Assembly: GCA_002405435.1 (NCBI GenBank)
Contig: DHLU01000094.1
Coordinates: 1 to 13,934, forward strand
DNA length: 13,934 nucleotides
Source of the DNA: Flavobacteriales bacterium UBA4660
GTDB lineage: Bacteria; Bacteroidota; Bacteroidia; Flavobacteriales_D; Sanyastnellaceae
Reading direction: 5' to 3'
Shown here: positions 1-8,193 of the stretch, piece after piece
How the letters are laid out: every line of letters begins with the position of its first letter
Position numbering within the stretch: the stretch's first letter is position 1
Program-made: the position numbers and the translations under genes
Notes under the pieces: generated by a model
What the model was told of the DNA's origin: nothing
Seen by the model: only the letters and a program-made list of their open reading frames with translations
Databases searched by the model: none

Positions 1-981
1 GATTGCGCCCGGAAAATCATCAGAACACCCCTTGATCCGGATGTGACCTTCAGCGATGATCCGTTGCGTATGATGCGCGCCGTTCGCTTTGCCAACCAAC
101 TCGGCTTTACCGTGGATCCCGTTGCACGCGAAGCCATCCGACGGAATGCATCCCGCCTGAAGATCGTATCCATGGAGCGTATAAGCACCGAATTCAATAA
201 GGTGATGGAATGTCCGGTACCCTCAACGGGCATCAAGCTGATGTTTGAAACGGAGCTGCTCCCGCATTTTTTTCCCGAGTTGGTTAGGCTGCATGGAGTG
301 GAACGCAAGAACGGCAAGGCCCACAAAGACAATTTTTTGCACACCCTGCAGGTGCTCGACAATGTAGCCCTAACCTCTGATAAGTTGTGGCTGAGGTGGG
401 CGGCATTGCTGCATGACATAGCCAAACCTCCCACCAAACGCTTCAGCGAGACGGAGGGTTGGACCTTTCATGGCCACGAAGACCTCGGCGCCCGCATGGT
501 GCCGAAAATTTTTGCACGGCTTAAACTTCCACTCGATCACCACATGAAATATGTGCAGAAGCTGGTGCAACTGCATTTGAGGCCCATTGCGCTTACGAAA
601 GAGGAAGTGACCGACAGTGCAGTGCGCCGCCTGTTGTTTGAGGCCGGTGATGATGTTGATGACCTGATGCTGCTGTGCCGTGCAGATATTACGTCAAAGA
701 ATGAGAGCAAGGTGCAGCGCTACCTGGCCAACTACGAAGTCGTGAAGGAAAAACTGGTAGAGGTGGAAACCAAAGACCATATCCGCAATTTCCAGCCTCC
801 GGTGACCGGAGAAATGATTATGGAAACCTTTGACCTGAAACCGGGTAAGGAAGTGGGAATAATCAAGAATGCCATTAAAGATGCCATTATGGACGGAGCC
901 ATACACAACAACTACGAAGAAGCATTTGCGTTTATGCTCAGAAAGGGCCAGGAGCTCGGACTTGCACCCTCAAAGGCCTGA
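1..981 (+). CDS. cca: CCA tRNA nucleotidyltransferase with HD domain (5' end missing)
   Basis: The reading frame is open from base 1, so the N-terminal catalytic head, including the GS and DxD motifs, lies outside the window; 326 codons remain. The first visible residues (RTPLDPD, then [20 protein letters not shown]) are the conserved end of the nucleotidyltransferase domain and the start of the RNA-binding helices of class II CCA-adding enzymes. An HD phosphohydrolase-type domain follows, with the LLHDIAKP motif (His and Asp codons at 412-417) and [11 protein letters not shown] downstream. Enzymes of this class add or repair the 3' CCA end of tRNA in the cytoplasm. The C-terminal part ([21 protein letters not shown]) also fits the family. 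A poly(A) polymerase paralogue is a less likely alternative, because the HD domain is typical of CCA enzymes. Confidence 0.93.
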   Translation, partial: DCARKIIRTPLDPDVTFSDDPLRMMRAVRFANQLGFTVDPVAREAIRRNASRLKIVSMERISTEFNKVMECPVPSTGIKLMFETELLPHFFPELVRLHGVERKNGKAHKDNFLHTLQVLDNVALTSDKLWLRWAALLHDIAKPPTKRFSETEGWTFHGHEDLGARMVPKIFARLKLPLDHHMKYVQKLVQLHLRPIALTKEEVTDSAVRRLLFEAGDDVDDLMLLCRADITSKNESKVQRYLANYEVVKEKLVEVETKDHIRNFQPPVTGEMIMETFDLKPGKEVGIIKNAIKDAIMDGAIHNNYEEAFAFMLRKGQELGLAPSKA

Positions 982-1000
982 TCTGTCCGGGCCGCTTGTG

Positions 1001-1008
1001 TACTTTTG
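1001..1008 (+). promoter_or_regulatory. Bacteroidota -7 promoter element
   Basis: TACTTTTG matches the TAnnTTTG -7 consensus of Bacteroidota sigma factors and ends 10 bases before the ATG at 1019. I see no TTG at the expected distance of about 19 bases, so only half of the promoter is recognisable. It would give the glycosyltransferase a start independent of cca, with a very short leader. Confidence 0.45.
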
Positions 1009-1018
1009 ATTTTTCCCT

Positions 1019-1723
1019 ATGCCTACACTCTCCGTCATTATACCCGTTTACAACGAGGAGCGAACTGTTGCGGAGTTGCTCGATCGTGTGGCGGCGTTGC
1101 AGCTGGTGCACGGATTCGATAAGGAGATCATTATCGTTAACGATGCTTCCAAAGACGGAAGCCGCATGGCTATTGAGCGGTGGCTCACGGCACAACATCC
1201 GGGCGTAAAATGCCTGCACCACACAACCAACCGGGGTAAAGGAGGTGCCATTCATACCGGGCTGCGGGAAGTGGATGGTGACTTCGTAATTATTCAGGAC
1301 GCCGACCTTGAACTCGATCCCGGAGATATCAACCGGTTACTCGACCATGCCATAACCGGCGGGCTTGGCGTTGTTTACGGCTCACGGTTCCTGTTGGCAA
1401 AAAACAAGCAGCCCTTTTCGCTTTCATTGGCGGCCAATAAGTTCCTTACCTGGCTTACGGGGTTTTTGGTTGGCAGGAAGATTACCGACATGGAAACCTG
1501 TTATAAACTGGTAAAAGCACCGTTGAACTGCGGGCTTTCGCTGAAGGAACAGCGTTTTGGCTTTGAGCCGGAAATTACCATGAAACTGCTCAGGCAGCGT
1601 GGCGTCAGGTATGGTGAGGTAGCCATTCATTACCGGCCGCGCACCCATGCAGAGGGAAAAAAGATAGGCTGGAAGGACGGTATAAGAGCCATTTGGTGCC
1701 TCATCCGTTACAGGATATCGTGA
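1019..1723 (+). CDS. Family 2 glycosyltransferase, dolichyl-phosphate-mannose synthase-like
   Basis: This 234-residue soluble or membrane-peripheral GT-A enzyme opens with the classic nucleotide-sugar fold start LSVIIPVYNEERTV. It carries NDASKDGS near residue 41, NRGKGGAIHTGL at 71-82, the metal-binding QDADLELDP at 93-101, and the DPM/DPG-type motifs ITDMETCYKL (155-164) and FGFEPEITMKL (180-190). The relatives transfer a sugar from a nucleotide donor to polyprenyl phosphate on the inner face of the inner membrane. No C-terminal transmembrane helices are present, as in the short DPM1-like form. The stop codon shares one base with the start of the next gene (TGATG), which is multi-spanning, so the product may supply a lipid-linked sugar to that protein. 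Sugar and final acceptor cannot be read from the sequence. Confidence 0.9.
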   Translation: MPTLSVIIPVYNEERTVAELLDRVAALQLVHGFDKEIIIVNDASKDGSRMAIERWLTAQHPGVKCLHHTTNRGKGGAIHTGLREVDGDFVIIQDADLELDPGDINRLLDHAITGGLGVVYGSRFLLAKNKQPFSLSLAANKFLTWLTGFLVGRKITDMETCYKLVKAPLNCGLSLKEQRFGFEPEITMKLLRQRGVRYGEVAIHYRPRTHAEGKKIGWKDGIRAIWCLIRYRIS

Positions 1724-3537
1724 TGAAGATCACACGGATAGCTATAGCACTGGTCGGAGTTATTGCGCTGTGTACCCTCTATTTTGGCAGTTGGAACAAC
1801 GCGCCATGGCAAACGGATAGCACCGTGATTCGCGGAGATGGTCAGGCATTTTACGCGTGGCTTCCCGCTGTATGCATTCACCATGACCTCTCCTTTCGTT
1901 ATTATCAAGACACGGCGCTGCACATTGGCGAATATTTTAGTGAGCGTTTTCTGTATCCACACGCGCGGGGCAAGGTGCTCAAAACGCCGTGTGGAGAGGC
2001 GCTTATGGTTTTGCCCTTCTTTGCCGCCAACCTCGGCCTGCGCACCCTGGGTGGAAGCTCATCTACAGGATATGAGCCCTCATTCCAGCGTGCATTGGGG
2101 CTTGCAGCCTGGTGCTATTGGCTGGCAGGTCTTTGGTTAATGGCCCTCGTCATGCGCCGCTATGTCAGTTCCGATGGATGGATGGCGGCGAGCATTGTGG
2201 CCACGGCGCTGGGCACCAACCTGTGGTATTATGCAGTTTTTCATCCATCGATGTCGCATGTGTACAGCTTCTTTCTGGTGGCGGCCTGTTGCCTGCTGTG
2301 GCTGAAGTGGTCAGAAAGTGGCAAAAAACACTGGCCACTGTTGCTGGCGGCCTTATTGGGACTCGTTTACCTCGTTCGTCCGGTGAACCTTGTAGTAATC
2401 GCGTTCTTTCCGGTGCTTAGCGGCGGGTCGGGTTTTTTACGGAATGTGCGGGCGCTCTTCAGCCGCTGGAAACTGCTGCTCTCCGCAGCCATACTCTTTT
2501 GCCTTGTTGCAGGCCTGCAGCATGCGCTGAACCATGCCCAATGTGGTGACGCCTTTGCATGGACTTATAAGCACGAGGGTTTTAATTTCCTGCATGCCCG
2601 CATGGGCAGCGTGTGGTGGAGCTTCAACAAGGGATTTTTTGTATACGCACCGCTTGCCCTGCTCGCATTGTGTGGAGTATTGTGGTGGGACCGATCGCGG
2701 AAAGTGTGGTTTATCGCTTTCTTTTTGCTGCTCTCTTGGCTGACAGCCAGTTGGTGGAACTGGAATTACGGTAGTGGTTTGGGTATGCGGCCGTTGGTTG
2801 ATTTCTACGCCTGCCTGTTTTTGCCAATGGCCTTCTGGAGCAGCGCTCCAACGTGGGGACAGCGGGTCTTGTTAGCGCTCACAGGTGCTGCTGTGGGGCT
2901 CTGTCAACTGCAAACCTGGCAATTCAATCACCGGATTATACACCCCGAAGAAATGGACGCCAATAAATACCGGCATGTGTGGCTGAGAACCGACGATAGC
3001 GCAGTGGACTGCCTCGGGGGAGGTAATGAGTTGCCCCTGGGAGCACTCAGCGATTCGCCGCTCTTTACGCGCGCGGCTTCATTCGGCCGGCCTGATTCTC
3101 TGTGGCACACCCTCATAGCAGCCCCGGTTGCGTCCGCATCGGGTGAGAGTTTATATGCAGGACTTCTTAATGACACAATCCTGTACAACGCATCCGTCTT
3201 CTTGCCCGTTCTTCCTGCCATGCGCAGCGAAACATGGATGATTTACCTGCAGTCTGACCGGTTGGAACCATCGCCGGATGCCGCCGCCCGGGCCGTGTGG
3301 GTGTTTACCTACCAGGACAGTAAAGGCAAGACCACGTGGTACAACAAGTTGCGCATCAATGATTACCCCAGAAAGGAGATCAACCGCTGGGAATCCTTCC
3401 GCTACCAGCTTCGCATGCCTGCCATGCAAGCAGGCCGCGATGAAAAGTGCCTTGTCTATATCTATAACCCCGAGGGGAAGAAATTTCTGGTTGACAATGT
3501 CCATATCGCTGGCTACAGCTATGACTGGCAACCCTGA
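1723..3537 (+). CDS. Multi-spanning membrane protein, GT-C glycosyltransferase-like, with C-terminal beta-sandwich-like region
   Basis: I chose the ATG at 1723, which overlaps the glycosyltransferase stop by one base and begins a membrane helix directly (604 residues); an upstream ATG at 1693 would lie inside the previous gene. Residues 5-22 form the first hydrophobic segment. A periplasmic loop follows with GDGQAFYAWLPA (38-49), whose acidic residue sits where GT-C enzymes keep their catalytic Asp. Roughly eight to ten more hydrophobic segments extend to about residue 395. NWNYGSGLGMRPLVDFYA (346-363) resembles a signature of Bacteroidota GT-C-like proteins of unknown substrate. The last 150 or so residues are soluble, rich in beta strands and aromatic residues, and end in FLVDNVHIAGYSYDW, like a carbohydrate-binding sandwich. 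A lipid-linked-sugar-dependent transferase is the likeliest role, inferred from its partner gene and topology. Confidence 0.7.
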   Translation: MKITRIAIALVGVIALCTLYFGSWNNAPWQTDSTVIRGDGQAFYAWLPAVCIHHDLSFRYYQDTALHIGEYFSERFLYPHARGKVLKTPCGEALMVLPFFAANLGLRTLGGSSSTGYEPSFQRALGLAAWCYWLAGLWLMALVMRRYVSSDGWMAASIVATALGTNLWYYAVFHPSMSHVYSFFLVAACCLLWLKWSESGKKHWPLLLAALLGLVYLVRPVNLVVIAFFPVLSGGSGFLRNVRALFSRWKLLLSAAILFCLVAGLQHALNHAQCGDAFAWTYKHEGFNFLHARMGSVWWSFNKGFFVYAPLALLALCGVLWWDRSRKVWFIAFFLLLSWLTASWWNWNYGSGLGMRPLVDFYACLFLPMAFWSSAPTWGQRVLLALTGAAVGLCQLQTWQFNHRIIHPEEMDANKYRHVWLRTDDSAVDCLGGGNELPLGALSDSPLFTRAASFGRPDSLWHTLIAAPVASASGESLYAGLLNDTILYNASVFLPVLPAMRSETWMIYLQSDRLEPSPDAAARAVWVFTYQDSKGKTTWYNKLRINDYPRKEINRWESFRYQLRMPAMQAGRDEKCLVYIYNPEGKKFLVDNVHIAGYSYDWQP

Positions 3538-3609
3538 ACAAATCACCGGATTAGGCGGTTCTACGAATCGATTTACCATTGACTTCGCTGCCCTGTAATT
3601 GTCCTGTGC

Positions 3610-3617
3610 TATCTTTG
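3610..3617 (+). promoter_or_regulatory. Bacteroidota -7 promoter element
   Basis: TATCTTTG matches TAnnTTTG exactly and lies 14 bases before the ATG at 3632. The TTG triplets at 3579-3581 and 3599-3601 are too far and too close to serve as a standard -33 box, so the upstream half is not convincing. It probably drives the two secreted-protein genes that follow. Confidence 0.5.
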
Positions 3618-3631
3618 AACATACAAAGCCT

Positions 3632-4654
3632 ATGACCATGTTTCGCCAATGTATTGCCCTGATTCTGTTGATGTATGCCGGTTCCATGTCGGCTACAGTC
3701 AGAAACGTAAACAACAGTTCACCTTCCCCGGGTCAATTTTCCACCCTCGCCGCCGCTATCAGTGCTTCGCTGGCAGGAGATACCATTTACCTTGCGGGAA
3801 CGGGAATTGACTACGGCAATGTGACCCTCGACAAGCAACTGACTTTAATTGGCCCGGGCTGGAAGGTGAGCGGAGCCATCTATTCCGGTAATGCGCAGGT
3901 AGGCACCATCACCATGAATAACCTGGCGGCGGCAGGATCGCGGTTCATCGGCTTCCGGTTTTTTCAGTTGAACAGCAATACCGCCGCTGTGCAGATATTT
4001 TCGGGCATAGTGGTGCAGCGTTGTATAGTGGACGATTGCCTTTTTCTTGGAAATGACGATTGGACCGGCACCCTGGTAGAGGGCAACCTATTCACCAGCA
4101 CCGGACCTAATTTTTTCGCCCCTGTGAGTTCAGCGAATGTTACGCAGAGCACGGTGAGAAACAATATCTTCAATGGCGTGTTGTTTTATGCCACAAGCAA
4201 CGTGATTGAGCAAAACATTTTTTGCGGTACATCGAACGCGAATACGGCCATTGTCTCTCAAGGCACGCTCAACACCTTTAGAAACAACATTTGCATGGGG
4301 CGCAACTGCCTGTCAGTCGACAACACAGCCACCGTGACCGCCAATATGAGTTTTCAGTGCGGCACCAATGCGTTCAACGGAACGGGAAATTATCCGAACA
4401 CTGACCCCGAATTTCAGTCCTATACGGTAGGATTGTATAACTGGGCGCACAACTACCAGTTGAAATCAAGCAGTCCGGCTTTAGGAGCCGGATTTGGCGG
4501 CGTTGACCTTGGGGTCTATGCCGGAGAAGGGGTGTACCGCAAGGACGGAGAGCCCAACATTCCGATTGTTCTTGCGATAGATATTCCCGGGGGATTAACG
4601 ATTCCGGCCAATGCCAATATCAGCATAACCATAACCGGCACTGTGCACGAATGA
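3632..4654 (+). CDS. Secreted right-handed beta-helix (pectate-lyase-fold) protein
   Basis: The start at 3632 (MTMFRQ) gives a signal peptide with hydrophobic core CIALILLMYAGS and a likely cleavage near SMSA; ATG 3638 is equally possible. A TTG further upstream (3599) would put the -7 box inside the gene and was rejected. The 340-residue product begins with the typical beta-helix entry (FSTLAAAISASLAGDTIYLAG, then VTLDKQLTLIGPG). It continues with parallel-helix rungs rich in Asn and Val/Ile (VQRCIVDDCLF, STVRNNIFNG, NTFRNNICMG). The end (YRKDGEPNIPIVLAIDIPGG...) is a short beta segment found after such helices in Bacteroidota surface proteins. No catalytic lyase residues can be assigned, so it may bind glycans rather than cleave them. 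Its stop overlaps the next start by four bases (ATGA), which implies translational coupling. Confidence 0.8.
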   Translation: MTMFRQCIALILLMYAGSMSATVRNVNNSSPSPGQFSTLAAAISASLAGDTIYLAGTGIDYGNVTLDKQLTLIGPGWKVSGAIYSGNAQVGTITMNNLAAAGSRFIGFRFFQLNSNTAAVQIFSGIVVQRCIVDDCLFLGNDDWTGTLVEGNLFTSTGPNFFAPVSSANVTQSTVRNNIFNGVLFYATSNVIEQNIFCGTSNANTAIVSQGTLNTFRNNICMGRNCLSVDNTATVTANMSFQCGTNAFNGTGNYPNTDPEFQSYTVGLYNWAHNYQLKSSSPALGAGFGGVDLGVYAGEGVYRKDGEPNIPIVLAIDIPGGLTIPANANISITITGTVHE

Positions 4655-5340
4655 AAAATCCTTGCGCTCTTCGCACGCTGGTGTCGGTTTGCATGGCCAT
4701 GCTTCCGCTCTTCGTCTGCACGCAGGTGTTGACGACCGGGGAATATTTTTTCAATACCGATCCGGGATTCGGCATGGGTGTCCCGTTTGTGATTGGTAGT
4801 CCCAACGATACCATCAATGCATCCGTTTCGGTCAATACCGCTTCGCTGCCTCCGGGTCGCCATATCCTTTATACCCGGTGTAAAGGCGATAACGGGGTTT
4901 GGGGTATTACCCGAACGAGGGAAATCCGAATCGTAAGGGAAATCATATCCGCTGAGTATTTCTGGAACCTCGACCCGGGACAAGGCAATGGCATTCCGCT
5001 CGAGGTATATGACAATGCAGGTACCGCAGCAGTCTGTGATGATATGGCTACTACCGGACTTACGCCCGGCCCCAACAGTCTGTACGTCAGATTTCGCAGT
5101 GCCGACGGAGCCTGGTCAATTCCGTCGCGTACCGATGTAACCATCACGGCCAATACCACGCCCATTGGCTGCCCGGGAGATTTCGACGCCAACGGCAGCA
5201 TCAACACCACGGATCTGCTCATACTGCTCGGCGGGTTTGGTGACGTCTTCAACTGTGATCTCGACCTTACGGGTGACTTTGCGGTCAATACGTCAGACCT
5301 GTTGATTTTCCTGGGTAACTTTTCTGTTGTCTGTCCCTAA
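4651..5340 (+). CDS. Secreted protein with two internal repeats and a C-terminal dockerin-like domain
   Basis: The 229-residue protein has a signal peptide (hydrophobic residues 8-23). Two copies of a roughly 70-residue repeat follow: copy one has GEYFFNTDPGFGMGVPF (30-46) and ends in GVWGITRTREIRI; copy two has AEYFWNLDPGQGNGIPL (101-117) and ends in GAWSIPSRTDVTI. Residues 174-229 are dockerin-like, with two calcium-loop motifs (DFDANGSINTTD at 177-188 and DLDLTGDFAVNTSD at 203-216), each followed by LLI(L/F)LG(G/N)F and flanked by cysteines. In Bacteroidota this tail is common at the ends of secreted proteins, where its partner is generally unknown. The ATGA overlap suggests co-translation with the beta-helix protein and perhaps a joint surface assembly. 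No typical type IX secretion C-terminal domain is visible. Exact function is unknown. Confidence 0.8.
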   Translation: MKNPCALRTLVSVCMAMLPLFVCTQVLTTGEYFFNTDPGFGMGVPFVIGSPNDTINASVSVNTASLPPGRHILYTRCKGDNGVWGITRTREIRIVREIISAEYFWNLDPGQGNGIPLEVYDNAGTAAVCDDMATTGLTPGPNSLYVRFRSADGAWSIPSRTDVTITANTTPIGCPGDFDANGSINTTDLLILLGGFGDVFNCDLDLTGDFAVNTSDLLIFLGNFSVVCP

Positions 5341-5363
5341 GCCAAAGGGTCAGTTTGTCTGAG

Positions 5364-5477
5364 CCAACAGGGCTTTCAGTTCCGTTGGGGCGTGTTGAAC
5401 ACATAACCCAATCATGCGCCACGCAGGACCCCTCCGGTTGGGGTTCACCCGTCGTTTGTACGACGCCCCATCAGGGC
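5364..5477. repeat. Cluster of short palindromes between convergent genes (REP-like)
   Basis: Four small inverted repeats follow one another in this GC-rich spacer: CCAAC/GTTGG (5364-5368 and 5384-5388), ACCCC/GGGGT (5428-5432 and 5440-5444), CGTCGT/ACGACG (5450-5455 and 5460-5465) and GCCC/GGGC (5465-5468 and 5474-5477). None is followed by a T run on either strand, so simple intrinsic termination is unlikely. The density of small hairpins and the position between two converging transcripts resemble REP or MITE-type dispersed repeats. Copy number in the genome cannot be seen here. Confidence 0.4.
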
Positions 5478-5493
5478 AGGCCGGGCAGTGGAA

Positions 5494-7212
5494 TCAGAAC
5501 TGAAAATAAATGAAAGGATGCGGATTGGCCGATTGCACCTGATATACGAGAAACACGGTCGTCATAACAGCCAGCAGTATAGCCCATACCGGAAGTGAAG
5601 CAAAACGATGCCGGTAGCGCCTTTTCCACGATTGCGGCAGCCAGTGTATGGCCATACCGGCGGCGAACAGCGCAAAGACCGGGGCAAAAGCACTCATCAC
5701 AGCAGGGGCTACGCTCCAGTCCATGCGCAGAAATATCTGGTCAATCATGGCTTGGCCCTTGCTGAATTCTGCCGCGATATCGTGGGCAGCGTCGAAGTCA
5801 TCCCAGGTCGTGCCGGTACCCGTGCGAAACCAAAGGCGTGTGAAAGTGATGAAGGTGAACGTCACGGCAATCCCTGCTGCGTGCCTCAGCCCGTTATGGA
5901 CATTTTTCCATGGACAAATCATCCGCCATGTTTTGTGAATCACCAATCCGGCTCCGTTCAAGGCTCCCCAGATGATGAAGTTCCACGAAGGCCCGTGCCA
6001 CAAACCACCCACGAGCATCGTGATGAGTAGGTTGAGGTTGGTATGAAGCCACTGCCGCACGGCAGGAATGAGCCACGACATGAGCACGATGAATGCGCAG
6101 AGTATACTGAGCACAGCCAGCACCGCCCACGAACGGGATAGCATCACGATAAATCCGCCGATGATGGCTATGGCCACCCATGTACCGGCCGAACCCCTGC
6201 GGTTTCCGCCAAGAGGAATGTAGATATATTCCCTCAGCCAGGCGGAGAGCGATATGTGCCACCGGCGCCAGAAGTCGGTCACATCACGGGCTTTGTAGGG
6301 TGAGTTAAAGTTTTGCACGAGGTGTATTCCCATGAGCAGCGCCACACCCGTGGCGATATCGCTGTACCCGGAAAAGTCGGCATATACCTGAAGGCTGTAG
6401 CCAAACAAGGCAAACAGGTTCTCAAAGCCGCTGTACAGCGAAGGGTTGTCAAAGACCCGGTTGATGAAATTGGCAGCGAGGTAGTCGGCAAGCAAGGTCT
6501 TTTTTAGCAATCCGTTCAGGATCCAGAATATGCCCAGTCCTGCCTGGTGTTTGGTCAGCGAATACGGTTTGTAAAGCTGGGGAAGAAAATCGGTTGCCCG
6601 CATGATGGGGCCCGCGAGGAGTTGCGGAAAAAATGAGACATAAAAGCCGTAATCGGTGAGCCGTTTCACCGGCTCAACTTTGCCCCGGTACACTTCGATG
6701 GTGTACGATACCGTCTGGAATGTGTAAAAGGAGATCCCCGCCGGAAGTATGATCTTTGAAACGGTAAAATAATCTCCCGAGAAAAAGGAGTTGCCCCAGT
6801 GGGCCAGCCAGTTGAAGACATGGTATTGCGTGCCAAACAGTTCGTTGGCACTTTCGGTGAAGAAGTACGCATACTTGAAGTAAAAAAGCAGACCGAAGTC
6901 AAGCACCAGCGAAAGAATAAGCCAGGAGAGCCTCCGGGATTTATTAGCGGAGGCTGCGATGCGGCGGGCAATGAAAAAGTCGGTGGTAACGGTAAAGAGC
7001 AGGAGCAGGAAAAACAGTCCGCTGGTCTTGTAGTAGAAAAACAAACTGGCAGCCATGAGAAAGGCATGCCGCCACGCGGATTTCTTATACAGGCATGCAT
7101 CGATGGCCAGCACCAGACCGAAAAAAATCCAGAACAAACCTCCGGTAAACTGCAGGGTTGTGTCGCGGTTAAACAACAGGTAGTCGGGTAGGGCAGCGAC
7201 AAGGGTATCCAT
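5494..7212 (-). CDS. MBOAT-family O-acyltransferase (AlgI-like)
   Basis: This 572-residue protein with many membrane helices has the hallmarks of the AlgI/DltB/PatA group: ILPAGISFYTFQTVSYTIEVYRG near 155-177, FFPQLLAGPIMRA (194-206), YADFSGYSDIATG (277-289), FWRRWHISLSAWLREYIYIPLGGNRRG (314-340), and GGLWHGPSWNFIIWG (402-416), whose His406 is the presumed catalytic residue. Such proteins move acyl groups, usually acetyl, across the inner membrane onto glycans or a partner protein. About 60 residues with two extra hydrophobic stretches separate GGNRRG from the catalytic loop, longer than in AlgI. It is the last gene of the minus-strand unit, 9 bases after the deacetylase. The SGNH proteins upstream are candidate periplasmic partners. 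The acyl group and acceptor are not determinable. Confidence 0.92.
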   Translation of the reverse strand: MDTLVAALPDYLLFNRDTTLQFTGGLFWIFFGLVLAIDACLYKKSAWRHAFLMAASLFFYYKTSGLFFLLLLFTVTTDFFIARRIAASANKSRRLSWLILSLVLDFGLLFYFKYAYFFTESANELFGTQYHVFNWLAHWGNSFFSGDYFTVSKIILPAGISFYTFQTVSYTIEVYRGKVEPVKRLTDYGFYVSFFPQLLAGPIMRATDFLPQLYKPYSLTKHQAGLGIFWILNGLLKKTLLADYLAANFINRVFDNPSLYSGFENLFALFGYSLQVYADFSGYSDIATGVALLMGIHLVQNFNSPYKARDVTDFWRRWHISLSAWLREYIYIPLGGNRRGSAGTWVAIAIIGGFIVMLSRSWAVLAVLSILCAFIVLMSWLIPAVRQWLHTNLNLLITMLVGGLWHGPSWNFIIWGALNGAGLVIHKTWRMICPWKNVHNGLRHAAGIAVTFTFITFTRLWFRTGTGTTWDDFDAAHDIAAEFSKGQAMIDQIFLRMDWSVAPAVMSAFAPVFALFAAGMAIHWLPQSWKRRYRHRFASLPVWAILLAVMTTVFLVYQVQSANPHPFIYFQF

Positions 7213-7221
7213 CAGATCATC

Positions 7222-8193
7222 TTATGCAGAAGGTGCGATATACCGGAAAAATGCATGAAGTTGTCCAGTCCAGTGGCGGTCACGGTAAAAGCCGTATCGC
7301 CCCGTGAGTTCGATTCCATCGGGTACTGCGTAGGGTTGCGGAACCACCGCACAGAGGTAGCGGTAACCGCAATCACGGGCGAGGAGCGCTGTCCGTTCGT
7401 TATAGCTTCCGTCAGCGAAGGCGTAACTCAGCACAAGACTGCCCGTCCACGATTCCAGCAGTGATTTTGAAGCGCGCAGTTCATGCAACACTTCTTCGTC
7501 GACGAGGTGGGCCAGGTTTTGGTGTGCAATGCCGTGCGAACCGATCTCAACCAGGGATGAGGCCGCGAGGGCGCGTACACCTGCAGCGTCCATCACGGGA
7601 AAATGCTGGTTCCACGGCGGGAGGGTCCATGGCCTTGTTCCGTTCGACAACCCGTCGATTAGTCGCCAGCGCTCTTCCGGTGTAAGATGTTTAATGAAAT
7701 GCGCAGGCCTGATTCCGGTGTCGTTCATGTGAATACCTCCGCGTCGTTCAAACCGGGTGCCCAACAGGTCAACGAAGTCGCCGGCAAGGTGACAGGCCAC
7801 ATCCAGCGCATCGGGCCAGAGAACGGATTCACCCCTGAGCGAAGGGGTACAGACAAAATAGGTGGCGGGCACGTTGAGCGATTCCAGTACCGGCAGGGCG
7901 AGCAGGTTATTGACCAGTCCGTCGTCGAAGGTGATGGCGGCTACCGGGCTGCGTGTGGAATTTCGCACTTCAAACCACTCGCGGAGGGGCAGCAGGGTGA
8001 AGTGCTTTTTTAAAAAGTGCAACTGACGATACAAGTCTTGCACGTGATGTTCTCTAAGCTGAATCCTCGGTACCTTGCCGTTGTTAAGGTTGTGGTACAT
8101 CAGGCACGATGCGGTGTGTGGGCCGATCCGGATACGGTCTGTGAGAAACCGGACCCTGTCAGACAGATTCCTGTATAGTTGCCCGGCGCTCAC
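7222..8193 (-). CDS. Polysaccharide deacetylase (NodB homology domain, CE4)
   Basis: This 323-residue protein has the early SCLMYHNL segment (29-36) seen in the PgaB/IcaB-like branch. CE4 motif 1 is AITFDDG (Asp90-Asp91) and motif 2 is SHGIAH (His220, His224); together these give the Asp-His-His metal site. A motif-3 region, SYAFADGSYN, spans 256-265. CE4 enzymes remove N- or O-acetyl groups from chitooligosaccharide, poly-GlcNAc, peptidoglycan or related chains. There is no signal peptide or membrane anchor at the N-terminus (MSAGQLYRNLSDRV), so as read the enzyme stays in the cytoplasm, which is unusual beside envelope-acting genes. The GTG start overlaps the stop of the upstream SGNH gene in a GTGA arrangement, so translation is probably coupled. 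Substrate unknown. Confidence 0.9.
   Translation of the reverse strand: MSAGQLYRNLSDRVRFLTDRIRIGPHTASCLMYHNLNNGKVPRIQLREHHVQDLYRQLHFLKKHFTLLPLREWFEVRNSTRSPVAAITFDDGLVNNLLALPVLESLNVPATYFVCTPSLRGESVLWPDALDVACHLAGDFVDLLGTRFERRGGIHMNDTGIRPAHFIKHLTPEERWRLIDGLSNGTRPWTLPPWNQHFPVMDAAGVRALAASSLVEIGSHGIAHQNLAHLVDEEVLHELRASKSLLESWTGSLVLSYAFADGSYNERTALLARDCGYRYLCAVVPQPYAVPDGIELTGRYGFYRDRHWTGQLHAFFRYIAPSA

Noticed and set aside
3599..3631. TTG start for the beta-helix protein
   Set aside because: It would place the TATCTTTG element within the coding region and puts polar residues ahead of the signal peptide.
5428..5465. Intrinsic terminator for the converging transcripts
   Set aside because: The hairpins exist but neither strand has a T run after them, so I list them as repeats instead.
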